Shown here: positions 28,021-37,050 of the stretch, one piece after another | How the letters are laid out: each line of letters starts with the position of its first letter | Numbering within the stretch: position 1 is the first letter of the stretch | Assembly (NCBI GenBank): GCA_963807225.1 | Contig: CAWEAD010000005.1 | Span: 1,240,001 to 1,304,000 of the forward strand | DNA: 64,000 nucleotides | Reading direction: 5' to 3' | From: JAGVGT01 sp963807225 | Lineage (GTDB): Bacteria > Desulfobacterota > Desulfobulbia > Desulfobulbales > JAGXFP01 | Notes under the pieces: model-generated | Told to the model about the DNA's origin: nothing | The model's input: the letters and a program-made list of their open reading frames with translations, nothing else | Databases searched by the model: none | Made by a program: the position numbers and the translations under genes

Positions 28021-29109
28021 TTATTTGGTCCGGTATTGCCGGCCCGGCAGGACCTCGCAATACCCCTTGATTTCCAGCATCAACAATAATTCGCTGACCT
28101 TTTCCGGCGGCAATCCGCTGGCGACGATAACCTCGTCAATACTTCTGGGGTAATGCTCCAGAACGGCGAGGAGGTGTTGTTCATCAACTTCCAATCCTTC
28201 AGGTTCCGGCACTCTTAGTTCCGACTGCCAGGTTTCCGGGTTACCTATAAACTCGCCGACAATGTCGGCAATTGAGGTCACCAGTTTGGCTCCGTCCTGC
28301 AGTAAACGGTGGCAGCCGGTGCTTTTAAGCGAATCGGCCTGCCCGGGTACGGCAAACACCTCTCGGCCCTGTTCCAGGGCCAGGTTGGCGGTGATCAAAG
28401 AGCCGGATTTACCGGTGGCTTCAACCACCACCACTCCACGGGAGAGGCCGCTGATGATCCGGTTCCGGGCCGGAAACCGGAAGGCGTCGGGCCTGGTTCC
28501 CAGCGGGTATTCCGAAACCAAGGCGCCGCGAGCCGGGATTGCTTTATAAAGATCGCGGTTTTCCGGCGGATAAATCTGATCAAGCCCGCACCCAAGTACG
28601 GCCACGGTGTTGCCGCCACCCTTTAAGGCGCCTAGATGGGCGGCCGTATCGATGCCTTGGGCCAGACCGCTCACCACGGTAACTCCGAGACGGGCCAGTT
28701 GTCCGGCCAGAGTCTCGGCCATGCGCAGGCCATAGGAGCTGGCGGCCCGGGAACCGACAATACTGATGCCGGGTTCGGCCAGGACCGCGGCATCGCCTTT
28801 GACGTAGAGAATCACCGGCTGGTTAGGTATGTGGCGCAACCATTCCGGGTAATCCCGGTCATCCCAACAAAGGATGGTTATCCCCTGGCGCTCGGCCCGC
28901 CGAAGTTCATCTGCGGCCGCCTGCTGTGATTCAGGACTGCCGAGGTGTTCCCACAACTGTCCGCGCAGGTTCTTTACTTTTCGCAGTTCTTCCCTGGAGG
29001 CCTTGAGCGCCTTTCCCGGGCTACCGAACCATTCGACCAGATTTTTGCAACCGGTGGGGCCCAGGTTGGGAGTGAGGTAGAGGGTCAGCCACTCTTCCAG
29101 AAGGCTCAT
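28021..29109 (-). CDS. dprA: DNA-processing protein DprA/Smf
   Basis: DprA binds single-stranded DNA and loads RecA, chiefly in natural transformation. The roughly 362-residue chain has an N-terminal SAM-like helical domain (LTPNLGPTGCKNLVEWFGSPGKAL). The Rossmann core shows SIVGSRAASSYGLRMAETLA, VVSGLAQGIDTAAHLGAL, VAVLGCGLDQIYPPEN and FPARNRIISGLSRGVVVVEA. The C-terminal winged-helix-like DML1 domain ends EIKGYCEVLPGRQYR. I start at the ATG at 29109. A TTG at 29151 would add 14 residues of unlikely composition. Together with type IV pilus genes it leaves competence possible, but no comEA or comEC is seen here. Confidence 0.95.
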   Translation of the reverse strand: MSLLEEWLTLYLTPNLGPTGCKNLVEWFGSPGKALKASREELRKVKNLRGQLWEHLGSPESQQAAADELRRAERQGITILCWDDRDYPEWLRHIPNQPVILYVKGDAAVLAEPGISIVGSRAASSYGLRMAETLAGQLARLGVTVVSGLAQGIDTAAHLGALKGGGNTVAVLGCGLDQIYPPENRDLYKAIPARGALVSEYPLGTRPDAFRFPARNRIISGLSRGVVVVEATGKSGSLITANLALEQGREVFAVPGQADSLKSTGCHRLLQDGAKLVTSIADIVGEFIGNPETWQSELRVPEPEGLEVDEQHLLAVLEHYPRSIDEVIVASGLPPEKVSELLLMLEIKGYCEVLPGRQYRTK

Positions 29110-29305
29110 AGGCTCGACTTCGCTCCCAGTCCATGGTCTTTGGGCATGCAACCAGCTGGAATTACTGGTATTGATAAATGGCGATAACCGGAAACGCCTG
29201 GGGAAAACTGGTGAAACTATAAGGCAAGTGCTTGGCCTGTCAATAAATTTATTGGCCGGAGTCGGCCAAGGTCAGTAATGTTCCCGGCTCCGGGGGGGAG
29301 AGTTA

Positions 29306-30910
29306 TCAACGTTCTTCGTTGAAACTGGAGAGAGGATCCTTACGGCTGGGATGCTTCATCTTCTTGATGGCTTTGGCCTCGATCTGGCGAATTCTTTCCC
29401 GGGTAACGGAAAAGGTTTTGCCAACCTCTTCCAGGGTCAGGTCGACCTCTGTTTCCAGGCCGAATCGCATGCGCAAGACACTTTCTTCTCGTGGCGAAAG
29501 GGTGGACAAAACGTTTCTCAGGCTTTGCCTGAGGCTTTCCTGGATGGCGGCCTCCTGCGGGGAGGGTGAGGACTCATCTTCGATGAAGTCGGAGAGGAAG
29601 CTGTCTTCGGCGCCACCGATAGGGGTATCCAGGGAAATTGGTTCCTTGGAAATCTTCAGGATGTTTTTGACCTTTTCCTCGTCGATTTCCAGTTCCAGAG
29701 CAAGTTGGGCCGGCGTCGGTTCTTCTCCGGTCTCCTGAATGATTTTTTTGGAGCACTTGATCAGCCGGTTGATGGTGTCGATCATATGGACTGGAATGCG
29801 AATGGTCCGACCCTGGTCGGCTATGGCCCGGGTGATCCCCTGCCTGATCCACCAGGTGGCGTAAGTGCTGAACTTGTATCCCCGGCGATATTCGAACTTG
29901 TCTACTGCTTTCATTAGACCGATATTGCCTTCCTGAACCAGGTCGAGTAGCTGCAGCCCCCGGTTGGCATATTTTTTGGCGACGCTGACTACCAGGCGCA
30001 GGTTGGCCTGCACCAGATATTTTTTTGCCTGCCGGGCCGAATCCTGCCCCAGTTGAGCTTTGGCGAGAACCTGTTGCAGGGTTTCAAAATCGATGCCGTG
30101 TTTGTCTTCAATCAGTTTCAGGCGAAGTTCGTCGGCGGTGGCGCCGCTCTGGGTCTTCGGTGCTTGGGCCTGTTCGCGGGCCTTTACGGCTCGGCTCTTG
30201 GCCTCGCTCATAATTTGGGCCAAACGCTGCAGTTTGTCGATTATCGAATTGATGATCTCCCGGTTGATTCGGTCGTCCTGAAACAGCCGGGTGATGGCGT
30301 TTTCGTTCCTATCGATACGGATCGAAACTTTCATGAAAGTGTCCCGATCAAGTTCGGGAGCGTTCAGATCTTCCCGGAAAGCCGCCGTTTCGCGGTAGTG
30401 CCGCTCGGCTTCGCTGATCTTCCAGATCAGGCGTTCCTTGATCTCGTCGGCCACCTTGGGATCGGCTTCGTTGACGCCGGTAAGTACACTGCCGATATTA
30501 ATCTTGCCGGCTTGCAGGCCGCCAGCAAGATGCTTCAAGGTATTCAAGGCTACGAGAGTATTGATGACACTGCTTTGGGCCAGTTTTTCGCCCTTTTCGA
30601 TCTGCTTGGCCAATTCGACTTCCTGCTTGCCGTTGAGCAGGGAGACGGCGCCCATCTCCCGCAGGTAAATCTTGACCGGATCGATGGTTTCCTGGGGAAA
30701 GAGATTCTCTTCCTCGTCGCCTTCCGGTTGGAAAAGCGGATCGTCGTCCGCGGTGACTTCATCGCCCATGATTGAGGTCAATTCATCGATGGCCTCGATA
30801 TCGACATCTTCTTCGGTAGTTTCTTCGATCTCCCCCTCAACGACTTCTTCATCTCCGGGAGAAGAGGATGCCTGGTATTGTGCGCTTTTTCTTGACTTGC
30901 CGCCCTTCAT
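29306..30910 (-). CDS. rpoD: Primary sigma factor RpoD (sigma-70)
   Basis: The 534-residue chain carries region 1.2 (DPVKIYLREMGAVSLLNGK), a non-conserved insert and region 2 (LVVSVAKKYANRGLQLLDLVQEGN, then FEYRRGYKFSTYATWWIRQ). Region 3 (RTIRIPVHM) and region 4.2 (VTRERIRQIEAKAIKKMKHPSR) follow. These identify the vegetative sigma factor. The first 75 residues are Lys/Ser-rich and then very acidic, and I cannot recognise a region 1.1 helical domain there. The ATG overlaps the dnaG stop in an ATGA, which fixes the start by translational coupling. The dnaG-rpoD pair is the classical macromolecular synthesis operon. Confidence 0.97.
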   Translation of the reverse strand: MKGGKSRKSAQYQASSSPGDEEVVEGEIEETTEEDVDIEAIDELTSIMGDEVTADDDPLFQPEGDEEENLFPQETIDPVKIYLREMGAVSLLNGKQEVELAKQIEKGEKLAQSSVINTLVALNTLKHLAGGLQAGKINIGSVLTGVNEADPKVADEIKERLIWKISEAERHYRETAAFREDLNAPELDRDTFMKVSIRIDRNENAITRLFQDDRINREIINSIIDKLQRLAQIMSEAKSRAVKAREQAQAPKTQSGATADELRLKLIEDKHGIDFETLQQVLAKAQLGQDSARQAKKYLVQANLRLVVSVAKKYANRGLQLLDLVQEGNIGLMKAVDKFEYRRGYKFSTYATWWIRQGITRAIADQGRTIRIPVHMIDTINRLIKCSKKIIQETGEEPTPAQLALELEIDEEKVKNILKISKEPISLDTPIGGAEDSFLSDFIEDESSPSPQEAAIQESLRQSLRNVLSTLSPREESVLRMRFGLETEVDLTLEEVGKTFSVTRERIRQIEAKAIKKMKHPSRKDPLSSFNEER

Positions 30911-32715
30911 GATTTTTCCCCAGCGTGAGTTGAGGCTGGCCCACTTAGAGATCTGTTTGAGTTATGATCCAAGGTCTTCTTCTGCCCGATCAATTGCATA
31001 CAAAGCGCGACGTCACCCGATTTCTGGGCCTCATTAATTTGTTTGGTCAGTTGTCCGTGCATGATCTTGATGTGGCTCTTTCGCAACCAGTCCAGCTGCT
31101 CCTGGGCGGTTTGTTCCCGTTCCTCGGCCGAATAAGCCGGGGATGAGGTCAACAGTCGCGAGATGAAGGTTTTTTCCGGACCGGAAGTGAGGTCCAGAAG
31201 GCGTTCTTGCTGCCCACTTTCTAAAAGGTTCACCTCACGTAAATGCTGCAGAATATTACGACCGAATGTACTGGTAATCATTACTTCAATGCCAGCTTCC
31301 AAGAAATTTTGCAAGTATTCTGGGAAAATAATTAAAAATTCCAGCAACTGTTTCTGCTTCATCGGTAGTTCATTATCCTGGCGGTCGTGGGGGTGACCGG
31401 GGAGCGGGGAGGTGTTGGCGGCCTTGCCGGAAAGCAGTTGCTCCGGAGAAATTCCCAGTTTTTTACTGAAATGGGCGACAAAAACCGAGTGCTGCAATTG
31501 ATGCCCGGTCAGGCTGGAGAGCATGGTGCGCAATTCGGTGCCGATCCGGGTTTTGCCCTCCAGGCCGGAACCATAGCGTTCGACCAAGGTGGTATAGACG
31601 AAATCGGTGAGTGGCACGGCAGTGGCCAACTGTTCTTCCATTTTCTCCCGGCCGAGTTGGCGTACGAAAGTGTCCGGATCGTGGCCGGTCGGCAACAGGA
31701 CCACCCGGGCGAGCACTTCTTCGGCCAGAAAGATGGGAACGGCCCGCATGGCGGCTTTAAGACCGGCGGTATCGCCGTCGAAGAGGATAATGACCTCTTC
31801 GGCATAGCCTTTCAAGGCGCGAACCTGCTGGCTGGTCAAGGCGGTGCCCAGAGGCGCGGCGGCGTAGTCAACCCCCCTGGCATTCAAGGCCAGGAGGTCG
31901 AAGTTGCCTTCAACCAGCAGACAGCGGCCCTGCCGGCGGATGGCTTCGCGGTTCTGATATAGGCCAAAGAGCAGGCGGCTCTTGTCGAAGGCCGGGCTTT
32001 CCGGCGAGTTCATATACTTGGGTTGGCCCTCGCCCAGGATCCGGCCTGAAAAGCCGGCCACCTGACCGGCCAGATTGAATATCGGACAGAGCAAGCGCTT
32101 GCGGAAACGGTCGTAAAAGCCACCCCGGTCTTTTTTGACGATCAACCCGGCCTCGGCCGCCAGTTCCAATTCCTCCGGGCCGGTCAGTTGCCGAGTCAGG
32201 AAATCCCAGCTGTCCGGGGCATAACCGAGGCGGAAGGTTTGGCTGATCTCCAGCGGGATTTCTCTTTGGGCCAGATATTGTCGTGCTTCGGTCCCTTGGC
32301 TGCCGCTCAGGAGCAGGTTGTGGTAGAGGGTGGCGGCCCGTTCCAAAAGTTCGTGGATTCCGGCTTTCTTCCTAGCCCGGTCCTGATCCTGGTGACTCAG
32401 AGGCTTTTCCGGCAAGGCGATATTGTAGCGGCGGGCCAGGTTCTGCAGAGCTTCGGGGAAGGTGACATTATGGTACTTCATGTAAAAGGAGAATACGTCG
32501 CCACCTTCGCTGCAACCGAAACAGTGAAAGGAGCCGCGCTGCGGATTAACCGTGAAGGATGGGGTCTTTTCGGCGTGGAAGGGGCAGAGGCCCTTGTAAT
32601 TGGTGCCGGCCTTTTTCAAACCGACGTGTTCGCCGATAAGCTCGACAATGTCGGCGGCATCTTTAACGCGCTGAACCGCGTCATCCTTGGTTGGATATGA
32701 AGGTGATTTGGGCAT
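30907..32715 (-). CDS. dnaG: DNA primase
   Basis: DnaG lays RNA primers for replication. The N-terminal zinc-binding domain is GLCPFHAEKTPSFTVNPQRG followed by FHCFGC. The Toprim RNA polymerase core shows VEGNFDLLALNARGVDYAAA and IILFDGDTAGLKAAMRA. The C-terminal region is the DnaB-interacting helical domain. The ATG at 32715 is taken as the start. A TTG at 32751 would add 12 residues without family character. The last codons overlap the rpoD start by four bases. Confidence 0.96.
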   Translation of the reverse strand: MPKSPSYPTKDDAVQRVKDAADIVELIGEHVGLKKAGTNYKGLCPFHAEKTPSFTVNPQRGSFHCFGCSEGGDVFSFYMKYHNVTFPEALQNLARRYNIALPEKPLSHQDQDRARKKAGIHELLERAATLYHNLLLSGSQGTEARQYLAQREIPLEISQTFRLGYAPDSWDFLTRQLTGPEELELAAEAGLIVKKDRGGFYDRFRKRLLCPIFNLAGQVAGFSGRILGEGQPKYMNSPESPAFDKSRLLFGLYQNREAIRRQGRCLLVEGNFDLLALNARGVDYAAAPLGTALTSQQVRALKGYAEEVIILFDGDTAGLKAAMRAVPIFLAEEVLARVVLLPTGHDPDTFVRQLGREKMEEQLATAVPLTDFVYTTLVERYGSGLEGKTRIGTELRTMLSSLTGHQLQHSVFVAHFSKKLGISPEQLLSGKAANTSPLPGHPHDRQDNELPMKQKQLLEFLIIFPEYLQNFLEAGIEVMITSTFGRNILQHLREVNLLESGQQERLLDLTSGPEKTFISRLLTSSPAYSAEEREQTAQEQLDWLRKSHIKIMHGQLTKQINEAQKSGDVALCMQLIGQKKTLDHNSNRSLSGPASTHAGEKS

Positions 32716-32948
32716 CGAAGGGATTTTACACGATCGAGGGCCGGATCCCAAGTTATTCTCTTATCTTATCTCCAACTTCTCCTGCATTCGAGAGGGGCGG
32801 GGAAATGTTACCGGGCAGGGGTTTGAATCTTGGTCTCGACCGCAGGAGTAATTGCATTTGTAAAAGCAATAGGGTTAGAGTGTCGAGAGAAAAAGCGGGA
32901 TTTTAGCCGGCATGGTTGGGCGGCGACAATAACGGCAGGCAAGCGGGT

Positions 32949-33662
32949 ATGGATGTCGATATCTCAAAGGTGATGACTTACGAGATCAAGAAGGAAATGG
33001 CCGACCGCTATTTCGGCTTCCGTAAGCTCATCGATGAAGACAAGCAGGAACTGGCCCGGTTGATTCGCCAACATTCTTTGACCTCCGAGCAGAAGATCGT
33101 GGTCGACCTGGCTCGGATCTACATGCTCCTGAAGGACCGCTCCCTGATCAAGCGTTTTTTAGAGCTGGTCGGACTGGAGGAGGAACTGTTCTATGACGAG
33201 TACATGGTCTCCTCTCCCACAATCCGAGCTCGGGTCTTCGCCGGCATCCACGCCCGCGGGCTTACCCGGTCCGGCCGGTTCAAGAACCTGCTGCTGGGCT
33301 GCTATGACCTGCTCGTCGCCCATGTTGAAGATTATCGGGAAAAATTTGGGGAACTGCTCGATACCCGTGAGTTCATCAACGAGGAGATTAAACTTTTTTA
33401 TCGAAAAAACGATTTGAGCAGTATGCTTGGGTTTCTGCGGCAACTGGACGCACCGGATGAGGGTGTCCTGGCCGGGCCGATCATGTCCGGAATGGATGAC
33501 GACATGGCCGCCAAGCTCAAGATGGAACCGGCCGAGGCCATCGAGCACCATTTGCCGATGATCCCGCCTCTGGTCCCCGCCGTGGAGATTCGCGGCGAAC
33601 TGAAAAAACTGGCCGATGAAGCTCTAAAACTGCACCCGGACGGCTTTGCCCTCGCCAACTGA
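32949..33662 (+). CDS. Conserved hypothetical protein, helical
   Basis: The frame could begin at 32916, but the ATG at 32949 (MDVDISKVMTYEIKKEM) has a GGCAGG-like site upstream and a cleaner N terminus. The 237 residues are mostly helical and charged, with no signal peptide or membrane segment. One short motif, RYFGFRKLIDEDKQELARLIRQ, looks like a helical hairpin. A later segment, FGELLDTREFINEEIKLFY, suggests a globular all-alpha domain. The gene is divergent from dnaG and lies 20 bases ahead of the CaCA exchanger gene, so the two are probably co-transcribed. I do not recognise the family and assign no function. Confidence 0.65.
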   Translation: MDVDISKVMTYEIKKEMADRYFGFRKLIDEDKQELARLIRQHSLTSEQKIVVDLARIYMLLKDRSLIKRFLELVGLEEELFYDEYMVSSPTIRARVFAGIHARGLTRSGRFKNLLLGCYDLLVAHVEDYREKFGELLDTREFINEEIKLFYRKNDLSSMLGFLRQLDAPDEGVLAGPIMSGMDDDMAAKLKMEPAEAIEHHLPMIPPLVPAVEIRGELKKLADEALKLHPDGFALAN

Positions 33663-33681
33663 TTCTCGCTGACAATCGACC

Positions 33682-34638
33682 ATGCCCGCCGCCAATTTCC
33701 CTTCCCTTCTTGTTTCCTTTCTGGCCCTGGCCGCCGGCCTGGTAATGCTGGCGGCCGGGGGCGAGGCCCTGGTCGCGGGGGCCTCCAGATTTGCCTTGCG
33801 TCACGGCATGCGGCCGATGGTGGTCGGGTTGACCGTGGTCGCCTTCGGCACCTCGATGCCCGAACTTTTTGTAAGTCTGAGCGCCGCCCTGCAGAATCAT
33901 GTCGACATCATGATCGGCAATGTGGTGGGCAGCAATATTGCAAATATCGGTCTGGTTCTGGCCCTCGCCGCCCTGCTACGTCCGTTGCCGGTACACTTCA
34001 GTAAGATCCGTCGCGATCTTCTCCTGGTCCTGCTCCTGAGCAGTCTGGTGTTCTTGATTGCCTGGACCGGTTATTTCTACAGGGTTTATGGGGTTCTGTT
34101 CGTGGGTGGGGTAGTCTGGTATACGGTACATGTCTGTCGCGATACCAGGTACAAACGAGAAAATTTTGACCAGCTGGAAAAACAAGCGGAAAGAGAATCG
34201 AATCTGAGAATTTTCGGTCTGCAGGGTGGCGGCTTGCTGCTCTTGGCTTACGGCTCCGATCTTTTCATCCAGGGGGCAGTGGACGTGGCCCGTTACCTGG
34301 GGGTGACGGAGCTGGCCATCGGTCTCTCCATGGCGGCGATCGGCACCTCGCTACCGGAGCTGGCTTCTTCGCTTTCGGCCGTGCGGCGGGGCGAACATGA
34401 AATGTTGATCGGCAATATCGTCGGCAGCAACCTTTTCAATCTGCTGATGGTCATGGGCGCCACGGCGGTGATCCATCCTTTCAGGCTGTCTGGAGAACTT
34501 CTGAGCCGCGACCTGCCGGTGATGCTGGGATATGCCGTGGCGCTTACGGCCCTATTGTATTATCGACATCGCCTGGAGCGCTGGCCGGCCCTGGCGATGC
34601 TGCTGGGATATGTGGGATACCTCCGGTGGGTTTATTGA
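33682..34638 (+). CDS. Sodium/calcium exchanger family (CaCA) membrane protein
   Basis: This 318-residue polytopic inner-membrane protein shows the two inverted alpha-repeats of the CaCA/YrbG family. The first reads TVVAFGTSMPELFVSLSA then GNVVGSNIANIGLVLALA. The second reads MAAIGTSLPELASSLSAV then GNIVGSNLFNLLMVMGA. The acidic residues in the two TSxPE motifs form the ion site in the family. About ten hydrophobic helices are visible, with a charged cytoplasmic loop near residues 150-175 (RDTRYKRENFDQLEKQAERE). The likely function is Ca2+ efflux or another cation exchange driven by Na+ or H+. The ion cannot be told from sequence. Confidence 0.9.
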   Translation: MPAANFPSLLVSFLALAAGLVMLAAGGEALVAGASRFALRHGMRPMVVGLTVVAFGTSMPELFVSLSAALQNHVDIMIGNVVGSNIANIGLVLALAALLRPLPVHFSKIRRDLLLVLLLSSLVFLIAWTGYFYRVYGVLFVGGVVWYTVHVCRDTRYKRENFDQLEKQAERESNLRIFGLQGGGLLLLAYGSDLFIQGAVDVARYLGVTELAIGLSMAAIGTSLPELASSLSAVRRGEHEMLIGNIVGSNLFNLLMVMGATAVIHPFRLSGELLSRDLPVMLGYAVALTALLYYRHRLERWPALAMLLGYVGYLRWVY

Positions 34639-34740
34639 TCGGTTAAGACAATGAGGCAGAAGGTATTTATACCCCCCTGTGGGGGGCATAGTTTCGGATC
34701 GCAACACTCTTTGTGTCTCTGTACCTTCCGCCCTTGTTCC

Positions 34741-35613
34741 TTAATGGTTTTTCAAATCTTTATACATCTCGAAGGCCTGTTGCGGCGGCAGGTTCTCATG
34801 GACCACCGCTTTGACCGCCTTGAGCATGGCAATGGGGGCGTCGGACTGGAAGATATTGCGGCCCATGTCCACCCCGGAGGCGCCTTGCTGTACGGCGTTG
34901 TAGGCCATGCTCAGGGCATCCAGTTCACCGATCTTCTTGCCGCCGGCCATAACGATGGGCACCGGACAGCTGGCGGTGATCGTCTCGAAATCCTCCGGTA
35001 CGTAATAGGTCTTGACGTAATGGGCGCCCAGCTCGGCGCAGATCCGGCAGGCCAGCCGGAAGTAGCGGGCGTCGCGGGCCATGTCCTTGCCCACCGCAGT
35101 AACCGCCAGAATCGGCATGCCATAACGTAACCCCTGGTCAACCAGTCGGGTCATGTTATGAACCGAGCGGGTCTCGAACTCGCCACCGATGAAGACCTGG
35201 ATAGCCATGGCCGAGGCATTCAGGCGCAAGGCATCCTCCATGCTCATGGCAATCTCCTCGTTGGAAAGTTCCCTGAGGATGCTGGGGCCGCCGCTGGCTC
35301 GCAGTACCACGGGCTTACTATATGAAGGTGGGACATTGGATCGGAGGATGCCCCGGGTAAGCATCAGGGTGTCGGCGTGTTCGGCGAAGGGCATGATCTT
35401 GGCGTCGATCCGCTCCAGGCCGGTGGTCGGGCCCTGGAAATAACCGTGGTCGATGGCCAGCATTACGGTGCGGCCGGTGGCCGGGTTGAAGATTCGGGAC
35501 AACCGATTTTTCAACCCCCAATCCAGGGAGTTGCAACCTTTCAGAAAAAAGCCGGAGTTGTCGACCGGCACGTTCAGGCAGTAATCCTTTCCTTCCTTGT
35601 CCACTTCAGGCAT
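34741..35613 (-). CDS. lsrF: 3-hydroxy-5-phosphonooxypentane-2,4-dione thiolase-type aldolase (LsrF)
   Basis: This 290-residue class I aldolase/thiolase follows E. coli LsrF closely as I remember it: FLKGCNSLDWGLKNRLSRIF, VMLAIDHGYFQGPTTGLERI, GILRSNVPPSYSKPVVLRAS, AELGAHYVKTYYV (Schiff-base lysine) and GASGVDMGRNIFQSD. In enteric bacteria LsrF transfers an acetyl group from phospho-AI-2 breakdown product to CoA. A strong GGAGGAG lies before the ATG. No lsrACDB transporter, lsrK kinase or lsrR is present; its only neighbour on this strand is a zinc dehydrogenase. The physiological substrate here may therefore be a different phosphorylated dione. The motif match is strong; the role is uncertain. 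Confidence 0.88.
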   Translation of the reverse strand: MPEVDKEGKDYCLNVPVDNSGFFLKGCNSLDWGLKNRLSRIFNPATGRTVMLAIDHGYFQGPTTGLERIDAKIMPFAEHADTLMLTRGILRSNVPPSYSKPVVLRASGGPSILRELSNEEIAMSMEDALRLNASAMAIQVFIGGEFETRSVHNMTRLVDQGLRYGMPILAVTAVGKDMARDARYFRLACRICAELGAHYVKTYYVPEDFETITASCPVPIVMAGGKKIGELDALSMAYNAVQQGASGVDMGRNIFQSDAPIAMLKAVKAVVHENLPPQQAFEMYKDLKNH

Positions 35614-35774
35614 GTTCGTTCTCCTCCGGTTCTTCTAAAATTATTGTTCCTGATTAAGCTGATGCCATTCGATACAGCAGCCCACTTTCAGGATGGCTGG
35701 CAGGCAGATCGAGTTGTTGTTCCATTCATCTTGATTCTCTCGAAGGATGGCCCACCCCTTATTCAACTCTATTC

Positions 35775-36806
35775 TTATTCCTGGGGGTGGATGATCACTT
35801 TCAGCGATTCCCGCCCCTCGGCGGTCAGTTTGAAGCCGAGCCCGGCTTCGGCCAACCCCAGCCGGTGGCTGATCATCTCCGCCACCGGCACTCGGCCATG
35901 GGCGATCAGTTCCAGGGCGGTGGCGCAATCGGCCGGACTGCCGGCGTAGGTGGTGACGAAGGTCACGTCCCGCCGCCAGAAGATCTCGTTGAGCGACAGC
36001 GGCAGGGTCACCCCGGCCAAGGTCGGGGCGAAGAAGAGGACGGTGCCACCCTTGGCCACCGAACCGAAGGCCTGTTCGAAAGCGGGCTTTGCCGAGGTGC
36101 AGACGATGACCAGATCGGCGCCGCGCCCCTCGTTTTTTTTCTTGAACAGGGCCGGGACATCCTGATCGGCGGCAAAGGTTGCGGAAGCCCCGAAGCGTTT
36201 CGCCGCCGCCAGCCGGAAGGGGCTCAGGTCGGTGGCGGCGATCAGTCCGGCCCCGGTGGCCTTGGCCAGGCTGACATGGAGCAGACCGGCCAGGCCGCTG
36301 CCCAGGATCAGCACCGAGTCGCCGGGCGCCAGGCGGGCAGTCTTCTGGCCGCGCAGGATGCAGGCCAGGGGTTCCACGAAAGTCGCGGCGTCGAAATCAA
36401 GCGTATCGGGAATTTTCCAGGTGCCGCGTTCGACGTTGATGGCCGGCAAGCGTACATACTCGCAGAAACCGCCGGGGTCGAAATGGGTGCCGGAGAGCAG
36501 GGTCTCGCAGACTGTCTCATGACCACGTCGGCAGTAATGGCAGGTGAAGCAGGGTACATGATGGGTGGCGACCACCCGGTCGCCGACGGCAAAATTCTTG
36601 ACTCCGGCCCCAACCTCCACCACCTCGCCGGCGATCTCGTGCCCCAGGATCAAGGGTGCCTTGTGCAGGCGGTACCATTCCATGACATCGCTGCCGCAAA
36701 TGCCGCTGGCGATGATCTTGACCAGCAGTTCACCGGGGCCGATGGTCGGGGTCGCAACCTCTTCCAAGCGGACGTCCCGGTTGTTGTAATACATGGCGGT
36801 GCGCAT
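35775..36806 (-). CDS. Zinc-dependent medium-chain alcohol/polyol dehydrogenase
   Basis: This is an MDR-superfamily enzyme of about 343 residues. The catalytic zinc site shows GICGSDVMEWY and LGHEIAGEVVEVG. The structural zinc site has the four cysteines of PCFTCHYCRRGHETVC. The NAD(P) fold carries VLILGSGLAGLLHVSLAKA. The overall pattern is that of sorbitol, threonine or 2,3-butanediol-type dehydrogenases, and the substrate is not determined. I take the ATG at 36806 (MRTAMYYNNRDV), which has GGA a few bases upstream. Starts at 36818 and 36794 are alternatives. It lies 160 bases upstream of lsrF in the same orientation and probably feeds the same pathway. Confidence 0.9.
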   Translation of the reverse strand: MRTAMYYNNRDVRLEEVATPTIGPGELLVKIIASGICGSDVMEWYRLHKAPLILGHEIAGEVVEVGAGVKNFAVGDRVVATHHVPCFTCHYCRRGHETVCETLLSGTHFDPGGFCEYVRLPAINVERGTWKIPDTLDFDAATFVEPLACILRGQKTARLAPGDSVLILGSGLAGLLHVSLAKATGAGLIAATDLSPFRLAAAKRFGASATFAADQDVPALFKKKNEGRGADLVIVCTSAKPAFEQAFGSVAKGGTVLFFAPTLAGVTLPLSLNEIFWRRDVTFVTTYAGSPADCATALELIAHGRVPVAEMISHRLGLAEAGLGFKLTAEGRESLKVIIHPQE

Positions 36807-37050
36807 CTTTTGGTCCATGAGGTGTTTGATCGGAAAAGCAATAGTGGCAATGTAGTCGAAGATGCTTAACTTGACAAGCGCCGGACCGGTGCTCAATCGT
36901 GCAGTTGTAAGATTATCGGATTTGCCGTATAGATGGGCAGGCCGGCGCAAAAATTACTGGCCCGGGTAGACCGGAATGCGGTATTTGAACAGTAAAGATC
37001 GAGCCCGGGAATCTTGCCCGGCGCCGGCTTGCAAAATAGGAGATCAGGCT

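Noticed and set aside
32820..32890. Possible structured RNA upstream of dnaG
   Set aside because: TTTGAATCTTGG and nearby short repeats looked tRNA-like at first, but no cloverleaf can be formed.
34672..34686. CCCCCC/GGGGGG hairpin near the end of lsrF
   Set aside because: No T-run on either side, so it is not a convincing terminator; it may be chance or a weak pause.
35787..36869. 360-codon plus-strand frame opposite the zinc dehydrogenase
   Set aside because: Antisense shadow, with the dehydrogenase motifs complete on the other strand.
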